DNA from: Ceratothoa steindachneri
Taxonomy: Eukaryota; Arthropoda; Malacostraca; Isopoda; Cymothoidae
Assembly: GCA_963969495.1 (NCBI GenBank)
Contig: OZ018329.1
Coordinates: 142,518,021-142,582,020 of the forward strand
Length of the DNA: 64,000 nucleotides
Direction of reading: 5' to 3'
Each line of letters starts with the position of its first letter. The stretch's first letter is position 1. The notes beneath the pieces are model-generated. The model did not search any database, had not been told where the DNA came from, and saw nothing but the letters and a program-made list of their open reading frames with translations. The position numbers and the translations under genes are program-made. Shown in pieces: positions 13,063-24,619 of this stretch.

Positions 13063-13440
13063 TCAGGTTCGAGAATGTCGAATGTCTCGTTGTGGAGAAT
13101 ACCTTCTAGTTTCTCTTTTGTAGAGGTACAGGTTTATTGGGTCAATTCCTGTTTGTTCATGTAGGCTCCTCGAAGTCCGGAAGTCGAACCACTTGGAGCC
13201 AGAGATAAATCTGAGTCCTTGGTTCTGCACTTGCTGAAGCATTGACATGTTCCTGTTGGATGCAACGTTTAGTGGTATGCTGGAGTATACCAGCTTGGAC
13301 CTAACCAAGCGGATGTATAGCTGTTTTTTGTTAGCTATTGTTAGGTTTCGAAATCGATGGAGTTTGTCAAGTTCGATTTTTGCATGTCCAATTCTGGTCC
13401 TCACGTGCTTGCTCATTTCGGAACTGGAGAGTCCAAGGAG
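13063..13440 (-). pseudogene. LINE B ORF2: C-terminal thumb-like domain
   Basis: A frame of about 117 codons in a different phase from the RT core. It reads MSKHVRTRIGHAKIELDKL, then HRFRNLTIANKKQLYIRLV, LVYSSIPLNVASNRNMSML, and QNQGLRFISGSKWFDFRTSRS with LHEQTGIDPINLYLYKR. This is the conserved C-terminal block of this LINE group, downstream of the RT palm and used to bind the template. It ends at a stop at 13063 followed by a short untranslated tail. The frameshift separating it from the RT core is near 13440. Confidence 0.82.
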
Positions 13441-14600
13441 AGTAGTCTAATTCAGTGTTTCCTATATTGAAAGGGACGGTGCGATGTCTTCCTATTGAAG
13501 TTGCGGAGAACTTAGCCACATTAGTTTGTATCTTCCAGCGTCTTTCAAAGCTGGAGATTTTTTAGGCTTCTGCTGCCGTGGCTCTAGCCATCAGTCTTGC
13601 CAAGTTTGTCCTTCGTACTACAACTTGGGTGACATCATCCGCGCATTGTATATTAAGTGTTCTCCTGTCGACTGGTTTAGGGATGTCACTTGTGTAGATG
13701 GTGAAGAGAGTAGGACTAAGGCATCCTCCTTGTGGAACACCGGAGGTGAGGTCAAAGGATTTCCCTGTGTGCCCTTCGAAGGCTATCACCGCTCGCCTAT
13801 TGGTTAGATAGCTGCAGAGGATTTTTCCGAAGTGGGAAGTGAGTTTCAGCCTAGAGATTTTGTATTTCAGGCCTTCGATCCAGACTTTGTAAAAGGCCTT
13901 TTTTACGTCTCTGCATACGACGTCAATCCAGCAACCTTTAGCTCGCCATGCTGCCGCGTGATGCAGCATATGGGCTATTGCTCTCTCGGTGCCTCGGTGT
14001 TCTCTAAATCCATGTTGTTCTTCGTTCAGAAGGTTCTTTTTAGCTAGGTGTTTAGCAAGTCTGCTGATAAGGATTTTTTCAAAAACCTTCCCAATGGTCT
14101 CCAGCAGTGAGATGGGTCTATAATTCATGACCTGGTTAGATGATTTTCCCGGTTTTGGTATGAAGATCATTTTGGAGGTCTTCAGGCCATCCAGGAAGTA
14201 TCCCATTGCTAGAAACGCATTGAACAGGTTCAGCAGTCTGGTCTTAAGTCTTTCCCGAGCTTCTTTTAAATGCCTGTGTGTAACTTGGCTTAGCCCCAGG
14301 GCTTTAGACTTAAATAAGGAAATGAAATTCAATAGTTCCTCCATTGATATTTTCTTTCCATCCTGAGAGTTGGCTTGAAACTTGTGTTAGCATGTGGTTC
14401 TATAAGTGTCAAGCCTCTCTTCTCTCCTCTCCATATACTCGAGAACCTGATCCTTGAAGCCTAGGTCAAAGTCCTTTTCTTCTTCCTTTGATATCTTAAA
14501 GACATTTTCCTAGACTCCATGGAACAGCTTCTCTTTCTCCTTGGTAGTGACCGCCTTAGTTCCTTCATGCCTGATTTCAGTTTGGCCTGGGGTGCGAGCG
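13440..14600 (-). pseudogene. LINE B ORF2: reverse transcriptase
   Basis: Contains the ordered RT blocks of a non-LTR retrotransposon, which copies its RNA onto nicked chromosomal DNA. Seen in order are a pre-RT helix (EELLNFISLFKSKALGLSQV), MIFIPKPGKSS, YRPISLLETIGKVFEKIL, EEQHGFREHRGTERAI, DVKKAFYKVW, SGVPQGGCLSPTLFTIYTSD and QCADD. The first catalytic Asp (DVKKAF) and the AspAsp pair are present. The usual F/YADD Tyr or Phe is Cys, and the second Asp of AFDKVW is Tyr. A 260-aa frame (14344-13562) covers the core and ends just after the active site. The sequence continues past one stop into FERRWKIQTNVAKFS and then shifts frame near 13440. Confidence 0.9.
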
Positions 14601-15692
14601 TTCCCCTTTAATTTGCTGATGGTCGTCCAAAAGGCCTTCGGGTTTCTCTCAGTGTCTAACTTTTATATTAGACTATTCCATTTGTTACGGACTTCGGTTC
14701 CTAGCGTGAAATTCAGCTGATTTCTCAGATGCTGAACGAATCGAAAATCCTTGGGTCTGGCATAGCCCAAGCTTAGGATGGTCTCGTAGACTCTAGAGAA
14801 TCGATGCTGTAGCACCACTCTCCCTTGTGTGGGTTTTGTGGGCATGATTATTTTGTGTGACGTTATTGGGATAGCTATAGCATCGGTGTTAGAGATGCAG
14901 TCGTTAATAACACTCAGTTCGTCATCCAGATCTTCTTCTGATGCATCCTTTAAATCAGGGATAACTTCTGGGAATGCTCTCCTGTATTCTTCTCACTTTG
15001 CATTCCAGAAGTCTTTTCTTGAGATAACTGGTACTGAGATAGGGGCAGTTGCAATAGTGATCAGCATGTGCAGGTAATCACTTGATGTTAGAAGCCCTGG
15101 AGAGATACGTTGGTGGAAAAGGAAGTTAGGGTTCGTGAGCACGACGTCAGGTTTGGTGGCTGACTCTGGGTAGAAAAACGTGAGGAAGTCCGGTCCAATG
15201 CGCTCTGCAACGCCCCTTCTAGTCAAGAGATCTAGTGATCTACCTCTTGAGTTTGTAGATGTGTATCCCGTTGCTCTATTCCTGGCGTTAAGGTCCCCAG
15301 CGAATAGTACTGGGTGCTCTTTTGTGAAAAGGGTATATAGGTCATGATAAGTAATATATGACCTGCGATGGGGTTGGCACCCCGCGCTTAGTTCTATGTC
15401 ACCCATAGAGCACCTTAAGATAATCGACAGAGTCGATTAATCCGTAGGGTTACCTTGTCTGAACTGTAACCCCTTTTTCACTGCTATTAACACACCATCA
15501 AATCTTTCACCTGTGCAGTTCTTTTGTAAACCATTTTATCCAAAGATCTTCTGTTTGTCTTTGTCTTTGACGCTTGTTTCAGACAGCAGAAGAATATCTG
15601 GGTCTAGTTCTCTTTAGACATTAAACAATTTGTTTTTGTTAGGCTCCCACCCTTGCACATTGTGTGCCAAGATGGTTAGCCTATTTCTATAC
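14600..15692 (-). pseudogene. LINE B ORF2: APE-type endonuclease and linker
   Basis: The frame begins near 15692 with LTILAHNVQGW, the N-terminal strand of an apurinic-endonuclease-like domain that nicks the target DNA. It continues with PDILLLSET (metal-binding Glu), CTGERFDGVLIAVKK, then FAGDLNARNRATGYTSTNS (catalytic Asp and Asn) and SATKPDVVLTNPN. The last motif reads SSDYLHML where the family has SDH, so the catalytic His is replaced by Tyr. Stops fall after KLFNV, after IFG, after FWNAK and after WNSLI. Between them the frame continues into a helical linker (about 14993-14640) ending in KLDTERNPKAFWTTI, a block typical of the region between endonuclease and RT. Confidence 0.82.
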
Positions 15693-15720
15693 ACTATCCC
15701 GTTAGTCTTTATTATTCTTT

Positions 15721-16999
15721 GGCCGTTTGACGGTCAGATTTTAACTGCTTGTATAGTTCCGGGTCGTGGAGAATAAAGTTCTCGTTGTATCAGTTATTGC
15801 CTAATTGTTAGTATTATTGATGTTTAGTCTGACCACGCTATGTCTTTCGGTTGCGTGTTATAGTTGAAGTGTTGAATGGAAGAAAGATTATTATTTCATC
15901 GTCAGAAGTCCGATTTTGAGACTCTGTTCACTGTTACGTACTTTGGTTTAACCGGTCCTAATAAATGGCTTGTACCATTATCGAATAGGTTTTCAGATAT
16001 AACCCTGCACAGCTTCTCGCTCTGGTTCCATTCACTGCACAATGTGCCTTACTATCACCTATAAATATGGCTTGGTTTCTGTTGTTTTAACTGTATTTGA
16101 AGCTCTGTAATGACAAAAGATTCCTTCTTTGCGGTTGATATCTAGTAGTTCTTATGAGTTTATTCAATTCGCTTTTTATTTTTATGGCGACTTGCAATTA
16201 ATCTAATTCATCTCTATTTCTGTATTTTATGCCCTTATTAATCGTGAAAACTGCTCCATCTTGCTGCACCTCTGTTATGTTTTGGGATATAACGTTCTAT
16301 TTCTATATTTTTGCCTCACCATTGTTAGGCTGTCTTTGGTTATAATTGTCCCCTTTTCATATTTTAGTTTTATTATTTAAGCCATTAGAGCTCAATACTT
16401 ATAGTAATCGCTAACATCAAGTTGTATAAAATGTAGGTATTTAAGGCCTTCACTGCAAGTTAACTCTTTATTTTTAAAATGAATCTTTAACGGCCTGATT
16501 CTGAGTGCCCAAGCTTGTAAGTATTCTCCATCCTGATACCGCCGAAACCAGCGGTCTGAGTTAGTTCCTCATAACGCTCGTTCTTACTATACCAAACGAC
16601 GAGGTCAAGGCCAAATTATATCTAATGGAGAAGGATGCTTGTTTGAAGATTTGCCCATACCAGAGATCAGTGTCACGCGTTTAAATGAATGGGAGATAAT
16701 TGACCCCTTCGGATAGGAGCAAGCTCCCTTTATCGCCGGGTCCGTCTAAGACTACAGAAGAAAGCGACCCTTGTCCCTGTGTAAGCTGGGAGTGATTATA
16801 ATAACCAAGCCCGTGAGGGGCGTTACTCAGGTACTGGCTTTTGATTCAGCAACTATTCTTTATAAAGTACACCATGGGTCATCCCTTTAGACTAGTCCTA
16901 GCTGATCCATTAATCAAGTCATCATCTTTCATCCTTAACGCACTCGGTAACTTAGATATTTAGAGAAAGAGGATGGGATGGGCAATTTGCCATTTTATA
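15721..16999. other. Spacer between head-to-head LINE copies B and C
   Basis: This lies between the minus-strand copy B and the plus-strand copy C, so it should hold the 5' parts of one or both. It is T-rich on the plus strand to about 16480. From about 16500 to 16870 the sequence is less AT-rich and complex, and I do not recognise it. A minus-strand stretch near 16060-15910 could be a worn ORF1, but no zinc-knuckle motif confirms it. Confidence 0.4.
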
Positions 17000-18500
17000 G
17001 AATGTAAAAGTGTATAATCTAAATAATTTCAACTCCTCTAATACACACATAGACACTATCACAAGAAGAAGATGCACTTATCACTGCAGGAAAAGGAGAC
17101 GAACCAAAAGAGAATAGAAAAACAAGTGAATCCGTTTCTCATTAAGGAATTGCTAACTAAACGAGGAGGATGACCATTAGGAACCTCTAATTCTAAATAG
17201 TAACCACAAGTGGGGGAGGGGAAACTTTTAAAATTGATCTTGGTTAAAATTTGCAAAGTGCCTTATGTACGAAGTACAAGGATCCCCATTCTATTCTATT
17301 TGGCAACGGACAACCTAATCTCAAGAGCATCGGCGTAGAAGTAAGGACCCCTTCAAGAAATGTTTTTCTTCATGAGAATTATTTGCAGAAAAGTGGAAAA
17401 CTGGTTGGAAAAATGAAATAAGGATAGAAATTCAAAGAAAACACGGCTTGGCATGGATCAGGTAGGTTATTAACTTCACTAACCATAATGATGTTTTATT
17501 TTCACTTTGAAAAACGCCGAGATTTCCTATAAAGCAAAGAATCAACGAATAGTTTCCTTCAAAAGGGCTATTCCACCCGAAAACATCGAGGTAGATATCT
17601 TCCATAATATACAAGTGTGCTATGTATGTTACAAAATGAAAGAACATACGTCAGTCAACTGCCAACAAATGAAAGATTTTATCGACAATTGCCGAAATGC
17701 CTAAGGAGAAATCCTATAATAAAAAAATATATATGAAGAAACGAGAAATGCAATGACACAAGCGTATGCAATCGAATCGACAACAAACCAAGACAAACCA
17801 AACGAACAATTCTTATAGATAACCGAAAAAGGCAACTTAAAGATTGTAATGGGCGTGGTAAAACCGCACCTGACAAACATATGTGGCTTTAGTGTATATG
17901 AAAAGGTGCTGAATGCTCCTCTGAAAGAAAAACTACCTGTCTGCACTGAATAACTTAAAAAACACGGAATCTTGCCAAATCTTTCGAATGTTACTCATAA
18001 ACGATGACCCAAGGATTACAAGGGAAAAACTTGAAATGTAGTGAAAGAAGAAGAAGATAAAGAACAAGATTCGGTTGATAATAAATCTGAAACAGTCAAA
18101 GACAAGACGCACAGGAAAGAAAACAAAGGCTACGCCTAGTAAATCAAAGACTCCAAGTCCTAAAAGAAATGACGAGTATAAACTCAATAGGGAGACAAAT
18201 CAAACTGATCCTTTAAATAAATGCCGGGAAAAAGATATATGATAAAAATAATAATGAGGTTTATATGTCATCCTTTAAGCCCTTGAAGCCTTCGCAGGGC
18301 GTCTATTCATAAACTAGGAAAAGCGAAAAATAGAATTCTGGTTTTAATATAGCGTGTAATAGACGAGTTAAATGAAATTATAGAAATAAGGAACCCGAAC
18401 CACAAAGTTGAACAAAGAGATTAAGGCACTGAAGATGAGATTACTATTGAGAAGCTTCAAAGTACCCTCCATTCATTCATCATTAATTAGTGGAAAGTAA
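17000..18500 (+). mobile_element. LINE copy C (plus strand), ORF1 fragment
   Basis: Plus-strand remains of ORF1, the RNA-binding gag-like protein of the same LINE family. Near 17530 is IVSFKRAIPPENIEVDIF, followed by CYVCYKMKEHTSVNC, a CCHC-type zinc knuckle (about 17613-17660). The comparable part of copy D reads CFKCYKYREHTTATC. Downstream, after stops, come GNLKIVMGVVKPHLTNICGF and LKKHGILPNLSNV, which fit the helical region after the knuckles, and near 18250 VYMSSFKPLKPSQGVYS. No endonuclease or RT motif follows, so ORF2 appears to be missing. Both limits are approximate. Confidence 0.62.
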
Positions 18501-21500
18501 ATTTGATCTTCAGCCTCGCCTGCCGCAAAGAATTTACTTTTGCCGTACCCTGTACTCGATATGGACATTAGACATAGAAGAACCTTGAAAACCCAATAGC
18601 CTTACCATGCCATACGGTGTCGATTTAAGCTAATTAAATGTTGAAATGAAAGCGAGATGCATGCATCCAAAATTCTGAATATAATGATTTAGGAAAAGAT
18701 GGGGGAGAGATTCAAAATAAATGATTTAAAAAATTAGAATAAGACGTCAAAGAGCTCATAGCAAATGAAGATGGTATCTAGGAACACAAGTAAAAAATGA
18801 CTATATAAAACAAAATGAGACAAAGCACTAATAAAAAAACACATTACTAAAAACTGAATTATTCCCAATTTTCCACTTTGCCTTTCTTTCATTATGCATT
18901 TTACACTTTCCTCTTTTTAACAGATACCTCCTAAACTCATTGTCGAACTTATTAGAATGGTAGGCGATGTACTTCGTAAACTAGTATCCTAATAAAGAGC
19001 CCAAAATACTACTACGTTTAATCCTATTAATCCCCTCGTGTTAATAGTTCTAACTTTTTCTAAAGTTAATGACGAGTCAGTTTCTACCCTATGGACAACA
19101 TGAGAACCAAACCTTTTCACTTGAATAAAAATTAAAATAATAATTTAAGTGTTTTAGTAAAAAGGAAATAAGATATTAAATGAATAAATTCAGCCCCAAA
19201 TCCTAAACAGTTAAATTAATTGGAATGAATCAGGAAGAAAGCATTTAAGTATTTATACTTCGAACGAAATTAGGATAAAAAGGATATAAAAAAATGGAAG
19301 ACATTGGAGCCACCCTGTCGGTAGCAGAAACGATAATAAATTATATCTGAATTGCTCAATATTAATATTTTATTTCTGAGTGAAAAGTATCGCTGATTCT
19401 AGGAGAATTGAAACACACCGATTAGGCTTTTGCAATATTTTAACCCTATTAAGAATGGAGCTAGAATTTTAGATTTATTTTCCGAGAATATGGTCGGTCA
19501 TAGCTGTAGTGGAGTCATATTATATTTCCCGTTTCCTGGAGTGTCCAAAATTTTAAGTTGGAATTCTCCTCCATACTTACGGAATTCTCGACCAATGTGC
19601 TACCAATTTGATAGCTTGAATGCAGTGTGGTTTATATCAGTAAATTAAAAGGAAGCAAATATTGTACAAGGAAACATTTGTCGCTATTTCATTAGCCACA
19701 TATTTATATCGAGAGAGAAAACCAATGTGGTCGCAATTGTGACTACGGATGTATTCTCCAACCTTAAAAACTGACTGAAATCCAACGTTGTTCAAGGGTA
19801 ATGTAAAGAGCAGAGACGGAAGCCGCGACTAAAGTACGACCTTACATAATAAATTTTACCATAAAATTGGATAAAACGACCGTGTCTCCTCCTCGATTTT
19901 GTTAAAGGATATACGCGGCAATTATGACTACCAGAGAAACGGATGTAATGGAATTCAGTCACAGACGAGATAAACAGTATGCCGATAGGGAGAATTGCGT
20001 GATCTAGGAAGCAGATCTTGGAGACGTTACGACAAAAATGCCGATTTTGATTTACTTACCAGCACGGAGAAGGACAGACTGGAAGATCCCTTCAAAGTGT
20101 AGCCTAGCGTTATTTGATCCACAAAAGGAGAGCCCGAGAGGCAAGGACTTAAGGGATCCGTGTTATAGAAGTAAGGCGTCCGTATGCGGTAAAGAAAATG
20201 TGAAAAAGTCAAGCAAGGGACGTTCTCTGTCTCACTTTTGGCAATCCCCTGTTAAAGGCTCTCCGTGGGCAACGAGGTGAGACTCTGTACGACCTTTCCC
20301 TGTACATCTTCACCCCGGTAGATTTCTTGACAGGTTCGTCTTCAGATTTAACCTTGCTTCAAACAGCAGGAGAAAAGTGATCTCTGTAACAAATGCGAGC
20401 GGACCCAGATCGGGCGAAATGGTTACACGTTTGTGTGAATGTAAACTCTCTCTAACTCCAAGTTAGATAGCCTTCTTATAATAGATTATTTACCTTCAGA
20501 TGAGGGAAATAGGAGTATCGTCAAGAATATGAAGAAAACAATATGCTAGTTGATATGTACAGGATTATAGACGCTGTATTTATCGAAGGAAATGTTGTAA
20601 GACGATCCTCTCTCTTATACATGGAAGCGTTATAACATGATTCTATCGCTTTGTTCTTTCCGAACTGCTAAAAACCTAAAAGTTAAGCATTAATTGAGCA
20701 TTGATAATGAGGCTAATTAACTCCATTGTTGGCTTCTGCATAAAAGGATTCCCTTCAATTTTCTTCCAGGTCAAACAAGGCCTGTTTGTACAGCTGTACG
20801 TGCGCTTCCTTGCCGATTCGTGAGTGTGTTTGTGAGTGTGCGCTTGCATATGAATTGCGTCTCCACAAGTTTTATTAGGTCTGATCATAGTAGCGTTCCA
20901 TCAAAATATTACTAAGAAATATTTACTGCTACAAAGTTATGCACTCTATGAAATTACTTGGAGGAAAACAATGTTATTCTCGATTCAAAGGATAAATACT
21001 CAGACTATGGCCACAGAATCTAATTATTATCTAATCGATTTATAGCTTCTCACTTCGAGGAAGATGTCTCTCACGATGAAATAGTTGCAAAATCATGGGT
21101 GTATCCAGAAATTAACTCCCAAAACAAACAATTATTTTCATATGTAAATTTTGATTTTTAAACCCTGATGAAGGCTATTTATTATCAAATGATTTTTATC
21201 AAGGTAAATCTTATGTAGCAAATAAAAAGCAAGTAGAATTTTTTGGAAAATGGAGAGCTATATATTTTTAAATGTATCGTGTCGCACAGATTCAAGAAGG
21301 TCACTGACTTCTCATCTATATTGTGATATTTAATTTGTTGCTTTCTTTCGTTTCGCTAAGGTAATTGGATGCCATGCTATAGGTAGATACAATCAGCAAA
21401 AATTGATTGTAGGATACTCTGTAAAAATATTGTAGAAGGAGACAAAGGAAAGTGGAGCAATAGTACCTATACATATAGGATAAAAATAATGATAAATATG

Positions 21501-24500
21501 ATTCTAAGTAGTTAAATATTACTCTACTGATAATAATAGTACGATTGATGAAACAAAAATCATTCAAAATTTGAGAAAATATCATTACTATTCCATGCGC
21601 TATAATTATTATAGAAGAAGACAGGTAGATGTTTGGTACTGAGAGGCAAAATCAAAATCTGAATGCATATCAGTTGTCATTAATAGGCTAAAAATGATGC
21701 CAGCAGCTGGCATTTGAAAGTTGAATTTCCTAACGAAGACGGAAGACAGCTGGTGGTTGCCATTCACGGTTTTCTTTTTTTTATTTCAGGTATAATGCCA
21801 TGAATTGCCGTCAAGGTTGAAACAGAAGAACAAAGAATGACAATATGTGCGCCTTAGAAAGTTTCAAGAGAAATAAAATGAATGAGAAAATTGTTGCTAG
21901 TTCATTTCTTTAAAAAAAGCTTTAAAAATAATTACAATATAAAAGTAATTTGATAGAGTGAGATAAAAAATTTCGATGTTAAGTTTTTCTCAATAATCAA
22001 GAATCCAAGAATGTTTATATCTGCTATAACGTGACAAATATGAAACTTCACCTGAATATATATTGTTACTCGTATGATACTCGTATATTAAAAAATTTCA
22101 TTTAATTGCGGCCCTACATAAGGCCGATTTCGTCCGTTTTACTTAAATCTACAAATAATTTTTTTTTCTCAGGCCCACGATTTGCTTTCGTTCGTTGTAA
22201 GATAAATGAATTTTCATCTCAGAAATTTTCCTCAAATATAATAAAAATATATTGTACCTAGCGGGAATGTAAATATATGAGCCATTCTGTAGTTTTTGGT
22301 GAGAAAAATCTTAACTCTTTCAAATAGTTTTATGTTGTTTATTATGGTCATAAGTATATGTTATATTAAAAATAAATACAGATATTTAGAAAAAATACCG
22401 ATTTCGTTATGATGTTAAGATTTTTCTCGAATATTGCTAGGAAAATTTGTTTTTAGGTCAATAGCGTTTAAACCGTCAAGTCGAGACATTCTCTGCAATG
22501 ATTATGCACTACTACCATTTTCTTGCCCCGTTGGCCTGGGATTATACGGAACTTCTCCCAATCATGATATTTCATAACTAATGGGACGGTTGATAAGACC
22601 CCAGTAGGAGTAAAAACAATACTAAATGCACTTTCTTGTCGGACGCAGATTCTTTGTTCAGTTTTCGTAAACGTTCTCATCGGGACTTAGTTAGTTAGTT
22701 AGTTAGCGCCAATCCTTCTATGATACTGGGAGGATCCCCAACCGGATAATGAAATTTTTATTTAAGGTCAGTATGACAATCACTGGTCTACCCGAGGGAC
22801 CCAGGGGCTGGTCCTCTTTTAGGAGAGGTGCCAGGAAGTATTATGTTTTGACACCAAACAGCGTTCAGGTGGAAGCCTTCGTTACATCGGGGGAGAGGGA
22901 TCTGTTTCGCGTCAGAGGTACGTGAATATAGATACCCATCGGCAGGTTTCCTTGGAACAGAGAGTGTGTGTGTGTGTTGTGCTGTGAAGGCGGGAGAGAA
23001 AAGAAAGCAGTGTCTTTGTGAGAGCTAGTTGAATTTTAATATGTTGGTATATGATATTTTATTAACCCTGACAGTTCATCTTCATATATGAGTCCTCGTT
23101 TTTGGACCATTACGTGGATATTTGAAAAATATAGGCACCAAGTTATGCGAGTAGCTTCTGACAATGGATGTCCAGCTATTTTTTTTTTTTATTTTGAAAT
23201 TACATTCAAATCTGGTAGCAAAGATTCATTATAATCACTTCAGCCACTTCCAAATTAATGGTCAGTAAAGTGGTGAAAACAAACCATTCCAAAACCTTTT
23301 TTAGCTCAAAGATTACTGCTTTGTAAATGAATTAGTTCCTTATTTCTCACCTTTCCAATTTGTCTTCTTTTAAAATAAGGCACACCTCAAGCTCGCCGCA
23401 CCCAAACCTTCATTTCCTCAGTAATTAAGGGGAAGCAATGTATCTCAGTTAATTAACTTTTATGGACAGCCGCCTGGCCATATCAAAGCTTTCTGCTACG
23501 TCCTCTTCCGTTATGTGCTTCTTAGATCCTGCCTCTTACTCCGCGTTCCCTTCTCCAAATGAGCGACAAGGCCTAAACTAATTCGGATACGTTATTTATC
23601 TTTTAATTCGTTTAATTAGGATTTTCATAAGAGCAGCTGAACTCACAAAATAGTATATTGGATCTAAAAGTAATAGAAAAAAATGAATAAATATTTAAGG
23701 ACTTTAAGATTTTTTTAAAAATCTGTGGCAAAAACAAATTATTATCAATTGATATGACAAAAGTAAATTGAAAAGGGATCGTGGAAACTAAAGGTTTTTC
23801 ATTTTCAATTTTGATGGATTTATATAAAAGAGATACAAACCAAGAGAGGCATCCATTTTTACCAAAGGTTTTCAGAAAAAACAGCTTAATAAACAAGTAT
23901 AGTAACGGCCAAAAGTATTCAAATATCTGGAAGTTTTATTAGTCCTTGTTATCTATGATTATTTTGGTGTATGTGTGCATGCATTTTTTCAATAATTATG
24001 GATAGTGAAATTAAAATACGATCTTCTTTATAACTTATTTTTCTCTATCTAAAATGGCGATCTAATAAAATGTATAAAATTCTGTTATGAGTATCTGTTA
24101 TGTTACAGGAAGGCGGCTCATATTCATTTTTTTTTAATCGAATATAGTTGTTTAGAAGGAGTCAAATATGACATTAATATTTGGATAGAACAAACACTAC
24201 CTACTTCAATTCGCTAATAAATATAATCACATATATATTTAGGGGCTATTTCCTTGGAAGAATGAGATTCTGTGGTGTGACTTTTATTTTCAAGTTTGGT
24301 GTTATTTTGTAACTTCCAGTTTGAGTTTTATGTGTAGAATGATATGCTTACTTAATTGTTGCAAAGCTGATTCATCTTTGAAGTAAAATAGTGACCGCTG
24401 TGGCGAATATTTGCATAATTTTGTGTTATACTTAACTATTAAATAACTTAATAGTGGTATCCCAATTTCTAAATGAGAATGTAGGGAACTCATCAAATAC

Positions 24501-24539
24501 AAACATAATTTATTTCGAAAATATCCTATATACATACTC

Positions 24540-24545
<6 letters not shown>
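18501..24545. other. No gene recognised
   Basis: Mostly AT-rich and without recognisable coding. The plus-strand frame at 20038-20280 (80 codons) runs into GAGGTGAGA, which would make a splice donor, but its residues match nothing I know. A 17-nt palindrome with an E-box core (CAGCTG) sits at 21697-21713. A short TTAG run (four to five copies) lies near 22685-22704, and a less AT-rich stretch at about 22700-23000 includes a short GT run. None can be assigned. Confidence 0.45.

Positions 24546-24602
<57 letters not shown>
24546..24602. repeat. (TA)n microsatellite
   Basis: An uninterrupted TA array of nearly 60 bp, with a short imperfect continuation to about 24619. The apparent plus-strand frame through it is a run of Tyr-Ile repeats and is not a gene. 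Confidence 0.97.
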
Positions 24603-24608
<6 letters not shown>

Positions 24609-24619
24609 TTTATATATTA

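Larger units (their letters stand above)
13040..15720 (-). mobile_element. LINE copy B (minus strand), best-preserved copy
   Basis: A 2.7-kb ORF2 of an APE-type non-LTR retrotransposon lies on the minus strand in the order endonuclease (about 15692-14990), linker (14990-14600), reverse transcriptase (14600-13560) and C-terminal thumb-like domain (13550-13063). LINE ORF2 proteins nick chromosomal DNA and reverse-transcribe their own RNA at the nick. Motif style suggests a Jockey/CR1-like group; a tree would be needed to place it. The gene is defective but readable, with about six stops and one frameshift near 13440. A short TA-rich stretch at about 12960-12990 lies just beyond its 3' end. No ORF1 could be confirmed upstream. 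Confidence 0.85.

Noticed and set aside
13526..14047. Plus-strand frames across LINE B (for example 13526-13807 and 13832-14047)
   Set aside because: They are shadows opposite a clear minus-strand reverse transcriptase.
20038..20280. 80-codon frame ending at GAGGTGAGA, considered as an exon
   Set aside because: The donor-like sequence alone is weak evidence. The frame starts at ATG but has no family match, and the opposite strand is also open.
22685..22704. TTAG repeats considered as telomeric sequence
   Set aside because: Arthropod telomere repeats are TTAGG. This is four or five copies of a tetramer inside ordinary sequence.
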